A stretch of DNA of 64,000 bases from Pseudofrankia sp. DC12 (GTDB lineage Bacteria > Actinomycetota > Actinomycetes > Frankiales > Frankiaceae), in the NCBI RefSeq assembly GCF_000966285.1, contig NZ_KQ031391.1:6819879-6883878 (forward strand). Reading direction: 5' to 3'. Below are positions 8,929 to 17,036 of this stretch, one piece after another (positions within the stretch are counted from its first letter, which is position 1; every line of letters starts with the position of its first letter). The position numbers and the translations under genes are program-made. Under the pieces are notes generated by a model. That model saw only the letters and a program-made list of their open reading frames with translations, did no database searches and was not told the DNA's origin.

Positions 8929-9324
8929 TCAGGTGCTCTGGACGTGCGCCTTGTAGCCGGCCGCGTCGAGCAGCTCGCCGAGGGCGGCCTGGTCGGACAC
9001 CGTGACCTCGATCAGCCAGCCTTCGCCGTACGGGTCGGAGTTGACCAGCTCGGGCGACCCGTCGAGCGCCTCGTTGCGGGCCACCACCTCGCCCGAGGCG
9101 GGCGCGTACACGTCCGAGACGCTCTTGGTCGACTCGACCTCGCCGAACGGCTCGCCGGCGGCGACCTGCGCACCGACCTCCGGCAGCGACACGTACACGA
9201 TGTCGCCCAGCGCCTCCTGCGCGTACGAGGTGATGCCCACCCGCAGCGTCTCCCCCGCCAGGCGGACCCATTCGTGCTCACGCGAGTACTTCAGGTCCTC
9301 CGGGTACACCGCGTCACCGGCCAT
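8929..9324 (-). CDS. gcvH: Glycine cleavage system H protein
   Basis: 131 aa, the usual length. ATG 9324 has GGAGGGG five bases upstream. The lipoyl-attachment lysine lies in EVESTKSVSDVYAP near residue 66. The conserved start (YPEDLKYSREHEWV) and the middle (GITSYAQEALGDIVYVSLP) are intact. H protein shuttles the aminomethyl group between the P, T and L proteins in glycine breakdown. No gcvP or gcvT is nearby. Its place beside the garA-like FHA gene is conserved in actinobacteria and is not a glycine-cleavage operon. Confidence 0.95.
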   Translation of the reverse strand: MAGDAVYPEDLKYSREHEWVRLAGETLRVGITSYAQEALGDIVYVSLPEVGAQVAAGEPFGEVESTKSVSDVYAPASGEVVARNEALDGSPELVNSDPYGEGWLIEVTVSDQAALGELLDAAGYKAHVQST

Positions 9325-9449
9325 CGTGTCCCCTCCCATACGCGCAACCACCTCCAGCCTGTCCGCGGCCCGGCCCAACCGGGCCACCGCCGTCCCGCCC
9401 CGCCCCGCCCTGCCCAGGCGGATCCACACGCCCCGCCACGGCCGCCGGA

Positions 9450-10220
9450 TCAGCCGGCCGGCCGGGTCGCCGGGCTCGGCACCCTGCGCACCGCGCGGAT
9501 CTCGGCCCGGTCGGTCTCGGCGACCCGGGCCTCGGCGCCGTCTCGGGCTGCCACCGTATCGAGCACGCCGCCGGGGAAGCGCATCGCCTCCGCCAACGTG
9601 TGCGGGTCGCCGACGACGACCAGGCGGTACGGCGCCCGGGCGGCGACGCCGTCGACGAGCAGCCCGCCTCCGGGCCCGTCCACGATGTAGCTCTCGGCGA
9701 CCAGCCGGACCCCGGCGAGCTCGATCGCCTCCGCCCCGGCGTCGCGCAGCTCCTGCAACGCGTCGACGAAGACGTCCGCGCCGACGTTGCCCCGCGGGTC
9801 GGTGACGGTCATCGTGATGCCGGGGCCGGCGACCGGTACGGCCCCGGCGAGCACGGCGAGGGTGCTCGCGCGGGCGGCGGCGGTCGCGGGCGAGTCCGGG
9901 TCGGGCGCGGCGGCGGCCAGCGTGGCGCGTTCGCCCTGCAGCCGGTCGAGCTGGCCGGACAGCCTCCGGTTCTCGGCGCCGGCGGTGGCGAGCTGGTCGA
10001 CCAGCCCGGCCGTCGTCGTGCCGGCGGGCGCCGCCCGGCCCGCCGCGGAGATCGTCACCGGGATCGCGAACCCGCTGGCGGCGAGCAGCACGGCCACGGC
10101 CGCGCGCGCCGCCGGCCGGGCCCTGGTTCGCGGCGCGTCGCCCGGCGCGGCCCGGGGCGCCGGTATCGCGGCGCCAGGCGGCAGCTCGGGCTCGCCCACC
10201 ACCGGGCCGGTGCGGTCCAC
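9450..10220 (-). CDS. DUF881 family membrane-anchored protein
   Basis: 256 aa. A proline/arginine-rich cytoplasmic start is followed by one membrane segment (AAVAVLLAASGFAIPVTISA, about residues 41-60). Then comes a coiled-coil-like stretch (ENRRLSGQLDRLQGERATLA) and the DUF881 domain with GPGITMTVTDPRGN and LRDAGAEAIELAGVRL. The GTG start at 10220 lies 10 bp after the sbp stop, with GGAG upstream. DUF881 proteins flank the small basic protein in many Gram-positive genomes. Their function is unknown; envelope or division roles are only suspected. Confidence 0.8.
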   Translation of the reverse strand: MDRTGPVVGEPELPPGAAIPAPRAAPGDAPRTRARPAARAAVAVLLAASGFAIPVTISAAGRAAPAGTTTAGLVDQLATAGAENRRLSGQLDRLQGERATLAAAAPDPDSPATAAARASTLAVLAGAVPVAGPGITMTVTDPRGNVGADVFVDALQELRDAGAEAIELAGVRLVAESYIVDGPGGGLLVDGVAARAPYRLVVVGDPHTLAEAMRFPGGVLDTVAARDGAEARVAETDRAEIRAVRRVPSPATRPAG

Positions 10221-10230
10221 GGGGCGCTCC

Positions 10231-10746
10231 TCAGACCCGGAACATGTGGCGGCGCAGCGCCGTCGCGTTGGTGAAGATCCTGATGCCGAACACGACGACG
10301 ACCGCGGTCGTGAGCGCGCCGCCGACGCCGAGCCGGTCGCCGACGGCCACCAGCGCCACCGCAACGCCGGCGTTCGTCAGGAACGACACCACGAACACCA
10401 GGTCGTCGAAGACCCGTTCCAGCGCGGCGCGCAGGCCACCGGCCAGCGCGTCCAGCGCGGCGACCACGGCGACGGGCAGATACGGCGCGAGCCAGCCGGG
10501 CGCGGTCGGCATCACCAGGAAGCCAGCGACGAGACCGGCCGTGAGTGCGAGCACCGGGACCAGCCAGGGCGATGCCAGCCGTGCCACCCCACTGGTCCGG
10601 CGCCGGGCCGGTGGGGCCACGACACCGGGCTTCGCGGCCTGAGGCCCCGCTGGGCCAGGCTCCGTGGCCCCGGGCGGAGGGCCGCCGGGCGCGGGCGGGG
10701 CGGAACCGCCGGGGGGCGGGCCGGCCGGATCGTCGGGGCGGGTCAC
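10231..10746 (-). CDS. Small basic protein (DUF1290/Sbp), N-terminally extended
   Basis: 171 aa, longer than the about 110-120 aa common in this family because of a 50-residue proline-rich cytoplasmic leader. The core has three or four hydrophobic segments (WLVPVLALTAGLVAGFLVM, YLPVAVVAALDALAGGLRA, VAVALVAVGDRLGVGGAL) and the conserved end GIRIFTNATALRRHMFRV. The GTG start is 7 bp after the upstream DUF881 stop. The DUF881-Sbp-DUF881 order is conserved in actinobacteria. It is an integral membrane protein with no assigned biochemical role. Confidence 0.85.
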   Translation of the reverse strand: MTRPDDPAGPPPGGSAPPAPGGPPPGATEPGPAGPQAAKPGVVAPPARRRTSGVARLASPWLVPVLALTAGLVAGFLVMPTAPGWLAPYLPVAVVAALDALAGGLRAALERVFDDLVFVVSFLTNAGVAVALVAVGDRLGVGGALTTAVVVVFGIRIFTNATALRRHMFRV

Positions 10747-10753
10747 GGCGCGA

Positions 10754-11662
10754 TCACTGGCTGAGCCTCCTCGCGAGTCGGGGCGCCGTCGCCGGCGCGG
10801 CAGGCACGGTCAGCACGCGGGCCGTGGTGGCGGCGAGCAAACGCACGCCCGGCAGCCGGTCGTCGGCCAGGAGCCGGCCTGGCCGGGAGCCGAAGAAGGC
10901 GGCGAGCAGGCCTGCTGGCGTCCCGAGGGCGTCGATCCGGTACGGCGAGGCGACGGGCTGGAAGTCGACGAGGATCGCGCCACCGGCGGTCCGGATCGGG
11001 CTCGTTGCCGAAAGCCGGATGCCGTCGATGGCGATCGCCGTCGCGTGCCCGGCCCACAGGGCGTTGACCACAGTGGCGAGGTCGTGGTCGGTGAGCCCGT
11101 CGACGCCGCGCTGGCCGCTTCCGCGCGGACCGGTGCCCGGGCCGTCGTCGGCGGCGTCGGCGAGCTGGACGCGCAGGCCCGGGCCGCTCGCCGCGACCGC
11201 GCCGGCGGCGGGCCCGAGTACGCGGAGCGCCTCGGCGGTGGACCGCTCGGACGCGGTGTCGCGGGCGACGTCGGCGCGGGCGGCCGCGACGGTGGACCGC
11301 AGCCCCCGGACCTCGGCTGACTTCGCCGCGACGTCCGCCGCGCCGCGGTCGCGTTCGGCGGTCAGGGCCGCGTCCAGCCTGGCTCGGCCGGGCGCGCCGG
11401 CCCGCTGGGTCACGGCGGCCAAGGCCAGCAGCCCGGCCATGAGCGCGAGCGTGACGGCGACGAGCCTCGCCGGCGACCCACCCGTCGGGCGCGCCGGCGA
11501 GCCGCCGCGTCGCCGGTCGGCGGTCCCGGGATGCCGCCGGGGCCGGGACGCCCGGGCCCGCGCATAGGCGGGGTCGAGTGCCTGTGCCGCGACCGCCGCC
11601 AGTGGTCCCGGAAGCCGCCCGCCCGCGGGTGTGGCGGATCCAGGCGAAGGCACATCGGGCAT
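10754..11662 (-). CDS. DUF881 family membrane-anchored protein
   Basis: 302 aa from ATG 11662; a GTG two codons upstream is possible. The N-terminal about 100 residues are basic and disordered, followed by one membrane segment (ARLVAVTLALMAGLLALAAV). An alanine-rich helical stretch precedes the DUF881 core (GPGLRVQLADAADD, LWAGHATAIAIDGIRLS, PYRIDALGTPAGLLAAFF). It is paired with the second DUF881 protein on the other side of sbp. The upstream neighbour is the GDP-mannose enzyme gene 137 bp away, so the three genes may form their own transcript. Confidence 0.8.
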   Translation of the reverse strand: MPDVPSPGSATPAGGRLPGPLAAVAAQALDPAYARARASRPRRHPGTADRRRGGSPARPTGGSPARLVAVTLALMAGLLALAAVTQRAGAPGRARLDAALTAERDRGAADVAAKSAEVRGLRSTVAAARADVARDTASERSTAEALRVLGPAAGAVAASGPGLRVQLADAADDGPGTGPRGSGQRGVDGLTDHDLATVVNALWAGHATAIAIDGIRLSATSPIRTAGGAILVDFQPVASPYRIDALGTPAGLLAAFFGSRPGRLLADDRLPGVRLLAATTARVLTVPAAPATAPRLARRLSQ

Positions 11663-11798
11663 TCTCACCGACGCCGGGGCCCGTACGGCGAGGCGCGCCC
11701 GGCCGCCCGCGATCACGTGTCGCCACGGTGTCGAAGCCCCCCGAAAGCCACCGCGGGCCGACGCCGCGCCCACGCCCAGGCGAACCCGGGCCGGGCGC

Positions 11799-14318
11799 TC
11801 AGCGAGCGGTGGCGTCCCGGTGGTCGGCCTCGACGATCGCGGCCCACCCGGCCAGCAGCGCGCATGCCTCGTCCCAGCTGCCCGCCTCGGCCCACAGGTG
11901 GGTGACGGCCTCGGCGGGGTCGGGCAGGACGAGAACCCAGGCGCCGTCCGGCCGCACGACCCGGACGCCGTCGGTGGTGTCGATGACGTGCCCGGCCGCG
12001 ACGTCGACGGACTCCACGATGCGGCGCATCACCGTTCCCTTCGCCGCCCACGGGGTCGGCACCGAGCGGCGCACCACCGCCACCGGCGGGATCCGGGCGT
12101 CGATCGCGGACAGCGTCAGGCGGGTCCGCGCGACCAGCGCCAGCAGCCGGACGAACGCGGCGAACCCGTCGATGGCGGCACCGAACTCGGGCACCACGAA
12201 GCCGCCGCGGCCGTCCGCGGCGAATACCACCAGCGGGTCGCGCGCCACCCGCGGCAGGTCGGCCGCCGACAGCGAGGTGCGCCGCACCGACAGCCCGTGG
12301 AACCGGGTGATCTGCTCGGCGACCAGCGTCGTCGTGACCGGCACGGCCACGGCCGCGCCCCGGTTCTCCGCCGCCACCAGGTCCAGGAACACCAGCAGCG
12401 CCCGGTCGTCGTCGATCAGGTCGCCCCGCTCGTCGACGATGGTGATCCGCTCCCCCACCTGGTCGAACCGGACTCCGAAGGCGGCCCGGGAGCTCGCGAC
12501 GAGGCCACCGAGGCGGCGGACGGCCTCGACGCGCCCGGCCTCGTGGGTGACGGCGGTGTCGTCGAGGCGGCCGTTGACGGTGAGGACGTCGACGCCGAGG
12601 CGGCCGAGCAGCGTCGGGAGCACCAGCGACGCGGCGCCGCCCGACGGGTCGATGACGACCTTGAGCGCCGCCTCGGCGACGCCGGAGGTGTCGATCCGGT
12701 CGAGCAGGTCCTGGGTGTACCGGTCGGCGGTCCGGGCCGGCAGCCGCAGGTCCCCGATCTCGCCGGGGAACGCGCGGCGGAACTCCTGCCGGGAGAAGAC
12801 CCGGTCGAGCTTGCGCTGCGCGGCGGGCGAGAGGTCGTCACCGTCGGCGTCGAGGATGACGATGTCGATCCGCTCCGGGTCGCCCTCGGTGTTGTGGATC
12901 ATGATGCCGCCGGCGGCATCGGAGGTGCGCACATCGAACCGGGCGACCGGCATCGCCGCGACCTCCAGGTCGCGGACGTCGATCGCGCTGGTGGTCAGCG
13001 CGCTGATCACCGCGCGTTTCAGCGCCCGGGCGGCGCGGGAGCCGTCGCGGGCGGTCGTGACGGTGGCGCCCTTGGGCAGGGTGGTGGCGTAGGCCGCCGC
13101 GAGCCGGACGGCGAGCTCCGGGGTGATCTCCGCGTTCACCAGGCCGGAGACACCGCGCGGGCCGAACAGCGAGCGCTGCCCGCGCGACTCCCAGATCACC
13201 GACGTGTTGACGACCGCGCCGGCCTCGATCGTCTTGTATGGGTAGATCCGCACGTCGTGGGAGATGAACGCCTCCTCCTCGACGACGCAGGCCTCCGCGA
13301 CGACAGCGCCCTCCTCGACCCGGGCGGCGCGGCGCACGTCGGTGCCCTTGCCGATCACGCAGCCGCGCAGGTTCGTCCGCGGGCCGATCAGCGCGTTGTC
13401 ACCGACGAGCGCCCGGTGCAGGAACGCGCCCTTCTTGATGACGACGTTGCTGCCGACGACGGTGAACTCGCGCAGCTCCGCGCCGGCCTCGACCTTGGAG
13501 TAGTCGCCGACGACGAGCGGGCCCTTGAGGACCGCGTCGGGGTGCACGTCGGTGTCCTGGCCGATCCAGACCCCGGGCGACACCTCGAAGCCGCCGATCT
13601 CGACGTCGACCTGCTGGTTGAGCACGTCGGCCTGGACCCGCTGGTAGTTCGCGATGGTGCCGACGTCCTCCCAGTAGCCGGAGACGACGTGGCCGAACAC
13701 GGGGGCACCGGCCGCGACGAGGCGGGGGAACACGTCGGCGGACCAGTCGACCGGCTCGCCGGCCGGGACGTGGTCGAACACCTCCGGCTCCATGACGTAG
13801 ATGCCGGTGTTGACCGTGTCGGAGAAGACCTGGCCCCAGGTGGGCTTCTCCAGGAACCGCGAGATCCGGCCGTCCTCGCCGGCGATGACGATCCCGAACT
13901 CCAGCGGGTCGGGCACCGACTTCAGGGCGACGGTGACCAGCGCGCCGTTCTTGCGGTGCTCGGCGACCAGCGCGGTCAGGTCGATGTCGGTCAGCGCGTC
14001 GCCGCTGATGACGAGGAACTGCTCGTCGCGCAGCGCCGCCTCGGCGTTCTTCACGCTGCCGGCGGTGCCGAGCGGGGTCGACTCGGTCGCGTACGACAGG
14101 TGCATGCCCAGCTCGTCGCCGTCGCCGAAGTAGGTGCGCACCATGGCCGCGAGGAACTGGACGGTCACCACCGTCTCGTCGAAGCCGTGCCGCTTGAGCA
14201 GCCGCAGCACGTGTTCCATGATCGGCCGGTTGACGACCGGGAGCAGCGGCTTGGGCGCGTTCGCGGTCAGCGGCCGCAGCCGGGTGCCCTCGCCGCCGGC
14301 CATGACGACCGCTCTCAC
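11799..14318 (-). CDS. Mannose-1-phosphate guanylyltransferase / phosphomannomutase-like fusion
   Basis: 839 aa. Residues 1-about 230 are a sugar nucleotidyltransferase: VVMAGGEGTRLRPLTANAPK signature, then FLEKPTWGQVFSDTVNTGIY. Residues about 245-370 form a left-handed beta-helix (repeated I/V-G-x-x hexapeptides such as LVVGDYSKVEAGAELREF). The rest resembles phosphohexomutase domains. The usual mutase phosphoserine loop (SHNP) is not found; VTTARDGSRAARALKRA and TTSAIDVRD stand in its region, so mutase activity is doubtful. GDP-mannose supply for cell-wall mannans is the likely role. GTG start with GGAGG upstream; it overlaps the previous gene by four bases (GTGA), so the two are translationally coupled. 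Confidence 0.85.
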   Translation of the reverse strand: MRAVVMAGGEGTRLRPLTANAPKPLLPVVNRPIMEHVLRLLKRHGFDETVVTVQFLAAMVRTYFGDGDELGMHLSYATESTPLGTAGSVKNAEAALRDEQFLVISGDALTDIDLTALVAEHRKNGALVTVALKSVPDPLEFGIVIAGEDGRISRFLEKPTWGQVFSDTVNTGIYVMEPEVFDHVPAGEPVDWSADVFPRLVAAGAPVFGHVVSGYWEDVGTIANYQRVQADVLNQQVDVEIGGFEVSPGVWIGQDTDVHPDAVLKGPLVVGDYSKVEAGAELREFTVVGSNVVIKKGAFLHRALVGDNALIGPRTNLRGCVIGKGTDVRRAARVEEGAVVAEACVVEEEAFISHDVRIYPYKTIEAGAVVNTSVIWESRGQRSLFGPRGVSGLVNAEITPELAVRLAAAYATTLPKGATVTTARDGSRAARALKRAVISALTTSAIDVRDLEVAAMPVARFDVRTSDAAGGIMIHNTEGDPERIDIVILDADGDDLSPAAQRKLDRVFSRQEFRRAFPGEIGDLRLPARTADRYTQDLLDRIDTSGVAEAALKVVIDPSGGAASLVLPTLLGRLGVDVLTVNGRLDDTAVTHEAGRVEAVRRLGGLVASSRAAFGVRFDQVGERITIVDERGDLIDDDRALLVFLDLVAAENRGAAVAVPVTTTLVAEQITRFHGLSVRRTSLSAADLPRVARDPLVVFAADGRGGFVVPEFGAAIDGFAAFVRLLALVARTRLTLSAIDARIPPVAVVRRSVPTPWAAKGTVMRRIVESVDVAAGHVIDTTDGVRVVRPDGAWVLVLPDPAEAVTHLWAEAGSWDEACALLAGWAAIVEADHRDATAR

Positions 14319-15010
14319 GGCGGCCCTCCCGCCGGGGCCGGCCGGCCGCCCCCGGCCCGGCGGCGCCGGTCCCGGGCGATGCCGGCGACCTGGAACGCGT
14401 AGAGCAGGCCGGCCCACCAGTACATCGCGGTGCCCCAGATCGCGAACGCCCAGCCGAGCGGGCGGGCGGCGGTCGACAGCCAGCCGTGGCCGTCTGTGAG
14501 CAGCAGCAGCGGGAACGCGTAGAGCAGGTTGAAGGTGGCGGCCTTGCCCAGGTAGTGCACGGGCAGCGCGGTGCCGAGGCCCAGCCGGCGCATCGGCACC
14601 AGCAGCAGGAGGAGGAAGACGTCCCGGCCGATGATGACCACGGTGAGCCACCAGGGGATGTTGCCCCGGACGGTCAGCGCGACGATCGTGGCGAGGATGT
14701 AGAGCCGGTCGGCCAGCGGGTCGAGCAGGGCGCCGAGCCGGCTGGTCTGGTTCAGGGCCCGGGCCAGCCGGCCGTCCAGGTAGTCACTGACGCCGGCGAA
14801 CATCAGGATGCCCAGCGCCACCCAGTCCGCGCGCGGGCCCAGCGCCACCCACAGGAAGACCGGGACGCCGACGAGCCGCAGCGTGGACAGCAGGTTCGGG
14901 ATCGTGAGGATCCGGTCGGACGGCGCCGGCTCCCCGTCCGGGGACCCCCCGCCCGGGGGCGCGGGGGCGCCGCCGGAACCGTCGCCTGACGGGGCGGGAG
15001 CGCTCGCCAT
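14315..15010 (-). CDS. CDP-alcohol phosphatidyltransferase
   Basis: 231 aa membrane enzyme. The catalytic signature is complete: SDYLDGRLARALNQTSRLG continuing into ALLDPLAD, i.e. DxxDGxxAR, then G-x3-D-x3-D. Several hydrophobic helices surround it. ATG 15010 has GAGGAG six bases upstream; ATG 15016 lies too close to that site. It transfers a phosphatidyl group from CDP-diacylglycerol to an alcohol. The position matches mycobacterial pgsA2 (Rv1822), whose substrate is not settled by sequence. It overlaps the downstream GDP-mannose gene by GTGA, hinting at a shared role in mannosylated lipids or envelope glycans. Confidence 0.85.
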   Translation of the reverse strand: MASAPAPSGDGSGGAPAPPGGGSPDGEPAPSDRILTIPNLLSTLRLVGVPVFLWVALGPRADWVALGILMFAGVSDYLDGRLARALNQTSRLGALLDPLADRLYILATIVALTVRGNIPWWLTVVIIGRDVFLLLLLVPMRRLGLGTALPVHYLGKAATFNLLYAFPLLLLTDGHGWLSTAARPLGWAFAIWGTAMYWWAGLLYAFQVAGIARDRRRRAGGGRPAPAGGPP

Positions 15011-15362
15011 GCGCATCTCCTCACTCGTCAGTGGCCTGTCCCCGAGACACTACGGGCAGAAGGAGACGCGAAAATGTCCTGCCCGCGTCGGTGCGCGGGC
15101 GCATCGGCACGGGCCGGCAAGGACGGCGCGTCTCTCGCCTCGGCATGACGCTAGCCGATGACCACCGGGGCGAACGTCGCGAGGCGACCGCAGACCACTC
15201 CGCCGGCCGTCAAACTAGCCCTGTGGAGCCGTTTGCAGGCGGCGAGAGGCGCCCCCGGGGCAGGAGAAACAGCCGTACGCGGGCGGGACCTGCGGCGGCG
15301 AAGGCCTGGTGGCGGGCCTGGCCGCGTTCGCCAGGCCGGGCGGGCGTGGCCGCCCGCGTCCG
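15011..15362. other. Intergenic region, nothing recognised
   Basis: About 350 bp between the 3' end of the NlpC/P60 gene and the 5' end of the phosphatidyltransferase gene, both minus strand. It must hold the promoter of the latter; short open frames here look like noise. Confidence 0.4.
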
Positions 15363-16424
15363 CTACATGATCCGCCCGACGTGGTACGTCGAGCTGTAGA
15401 TCGGGCGCAGCGACACCACGCCGCCGGTCTCCGGGGCGGCCCACATGTAGCCGTTCCCCGCGTAGATGCCGACGTGGTAGATGCTCCCCGGGGCGCCGAA
15501 GAAGATCAGGTCACCGGGCTGCTTGGCCGACTGGGCGACGTGCACGGAGGCCCAGTACTGGGCGTCGGCGGTGCGTGGCAGGTTGCGGCCGAGCTGGCGG
15601 AAGACGTACTGGACCAGGCCGGAGCAGTCGAACGAGTACGGGCCGGTGGCGCCGTAGACGTACGGCTTGCCCTTCTGCAGGGAGGCCAGGTAGACGGCCT
15701 TCTCCCCGATCGTGCTGCCCGGGATGACGCTCGGGATCGCGTTGTTCAGGTAGCTGCTCGCGGCCTGGCCCGACGAGATCGTGATGGTCGTGGCGCCGGC
15801 GACCGAGGGGCGCAACGTGCTGCCGCCGTCGAACACCGCGGTGATCGTGGTCGTGGACAGCAGCCGGGCGGAGATGCTCGCGGTGCCGTTGTCGTCGGTG
15901 GTCAGCGCGGCGGTGGTCTGCCACTTCGGCCCGTCGACGACGACGATCTGGACCTGCTCGTGCGCCAGCGGCGCGCCGCTCATCGCCTCGGTGGCCTTCA
16001 CCGTGAGGACGACCGGCGAGTTCGGCGCGACGGTGGTCCTGTCCGCGGACAGCGTCAGGTTCGTGAAGGCCGGGTCCGAGTTGGCGAGCGCGCCGGCGAG
16101 GCCGCTGGAGCCGTGGCTGGTCGGGGTGGCGGTGTCGCCACCGCCGAGCGCTGCGGCCAGCGCGTTCGACGCGAACGGCATGCTCTGGTTCTGGGCGCTC
16201 GGGTCGATCGTGGCCGGCTGCTCGGGAGCCGACGGGACCGTCGCGGCGAAGGCGGCGGTGGAGACGGCGAGCGTTCCGGTCGTGAAGGCGGCGATGGTGC
16301 CGACCCGACGAGATCCTGGCGCGGACCGCCGACGGGCCTCCCGCGGAGCGCCCCCCGTGCGATGCCGGCCGCGGACCAGCTCATCCCAGTCGTCCGGGAG
16401 CCAGGCCATGCCACGACGGGACAA
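15363..16424 (-). CDS. Secreted NlpC/P60 peptidoglycan hydrolase with Ig-like domain
   Basis: 353 aa. An N-terminal basic region and a hydrophobic stretch (GTIAAFTTGTLAVSTAAFAA, about residues 42-61) indicate export. Residues about 110-205 form a bacterial Ig-like domain (LTLSADRTTVAPNSPVVLTV). The C-terminal about 120 residues are NlpC/P60: YSFDCSGLVQYVFRQLG with the catalytic Cys and PGDLIFFG, then YHVGIYAGNGYM with the His. It cleaves cell-wall peptide stems. TTG 16424 has GAAGGA six bases upstream; ATG 16409 is an alternative without a good ribosome site. A c-di-AMP riboswitch lies directly upstream, as for many actinobacterial hydrolases. Confidence 0.85.
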   Translation of the reverse strand: MSRRGMAWLPDDWDELVRGRHRTGGAPREARRRSAPGSRRVGTIAAFTTGTLAVSTAAFAATVPSAPEQPATIDPSAQNQSMPFASNALAAALGGGDTATPTSHGSSGLAGALANSDPAFTNLTLSADRTTVAPNSPVVLTVKATEAMSGAPLAHEQVQIVVVDGPKWQTTAALTTDDNGTASISARLLSTTTITAVFDGGSTLRPSVAGATTITISSGQAASSYLNNAIPSVIPGSTIGEKAVYLASLQKGKPYVYGATGPYSFDCSGLVQYVFRQLGRNLPRTADAQYWASVHVAQSAKQPGDLIFFGAPGSIYHVGIYAGNGYMWAAPETGGVVSLRPIYSSTYHVGRIM

Positions 16425-16437
16425 CGCTCGTCCTTCC

Positions 16438-16645
16438 CTGACGCCTGCGAGGTCAGCTGTCGGGTTCGGGCTGGGTTCATGTAGCCCGGCCGCCTGGGGA
16501 CGGCGACTTCACCCCAAGGGCTTGGCCGGTCTCCCGGCCTTGCCCGGCGGAACCATGGGTCCCCCGCTCCTGCCCCGGCATGTCGGAGGGAGCGTCGGGC
16601 CGGGGGCAGGACTCGGCGTTTCAGCCCGACGCATTGGTGCCTTAG
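16438..16645 (-). ncRNA. c-di-AMP riboswitch (ydaO/yuaA type)
   Basis: Reading on the minus strand, the region contains in order CGTCGGGCTGAAACGCCGAG, GGGGGACCCATGGTTCC, CCCTTGGGGTGAAG, and near the 3' end AACCCGACAGCTGACC with CTCGCAGGCGTCAGG. These are the conserved blocks of the ydaO element. It ends only a few bases before the ribosome site of the NlpC/P60 gene. Binding of c-di-AMP generally turns such hydrolase genes off. Boundaries are approximate. Confidence 0.85.
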
Positions 16646-17036
16646 GTGAAGAATGTTGCATTGCCGACCTTAGTGGATGTCTACGGGGGTACTCCAACCA
16701 CCGTAAACACAACAGTCGGACACCTTCCGGGGGTTACCGACAGGTGTCGGGCGAGTTCCCCGCACGTTCCCCACAGCGGGGCAGCCGCTCCCGGGCCGCG
16801 GTGACAGCGGGCGCCCGGAAGCCGCCGAGCCGGCCGACTTGGCCTCCCGTTGTGTTCCAGACAAGTTGACTCACAGCGCTCTAGGACCTTGGACACAAGG
16901 TTGTGAGGACTTTAGTTTCGATCATTTCTAGGGGCCCAAAGTCCCAACAACGCGGCCCGGCGGGGGGCTAGCCGCGCGCGGACGCTCCGGCCCCAGATTG
17001 CGTCGCCCGTCACACGTCCCGAAGGGCGGGCGACTA
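16646..17036. other. Intergenic region upstream of the riboswitch
   Basis: About 390 bp downstream of the sortase gene and upstream of the riboswitch. It is the place for the promoter of the hydrolase transcript. The piece 16640-16740 is less GC-rich. No gene is seen. Confidence 0.4.

Noticed and set aside
8929..9324. Glycine riboswitch or gcv operon
   Set aside because: No gcvT/gcvP in the window and no tandem aptamer pattern upstream of gcvH; the gene belongs to the garA-type cluster.
11631..14402. 923-codon plus-strand open frame opposite the GDP-mannose enzyme
   Set aside because: Antisense shadow; its sequence is low-complexity Arg/Asp/Gly/Val without any family motif.
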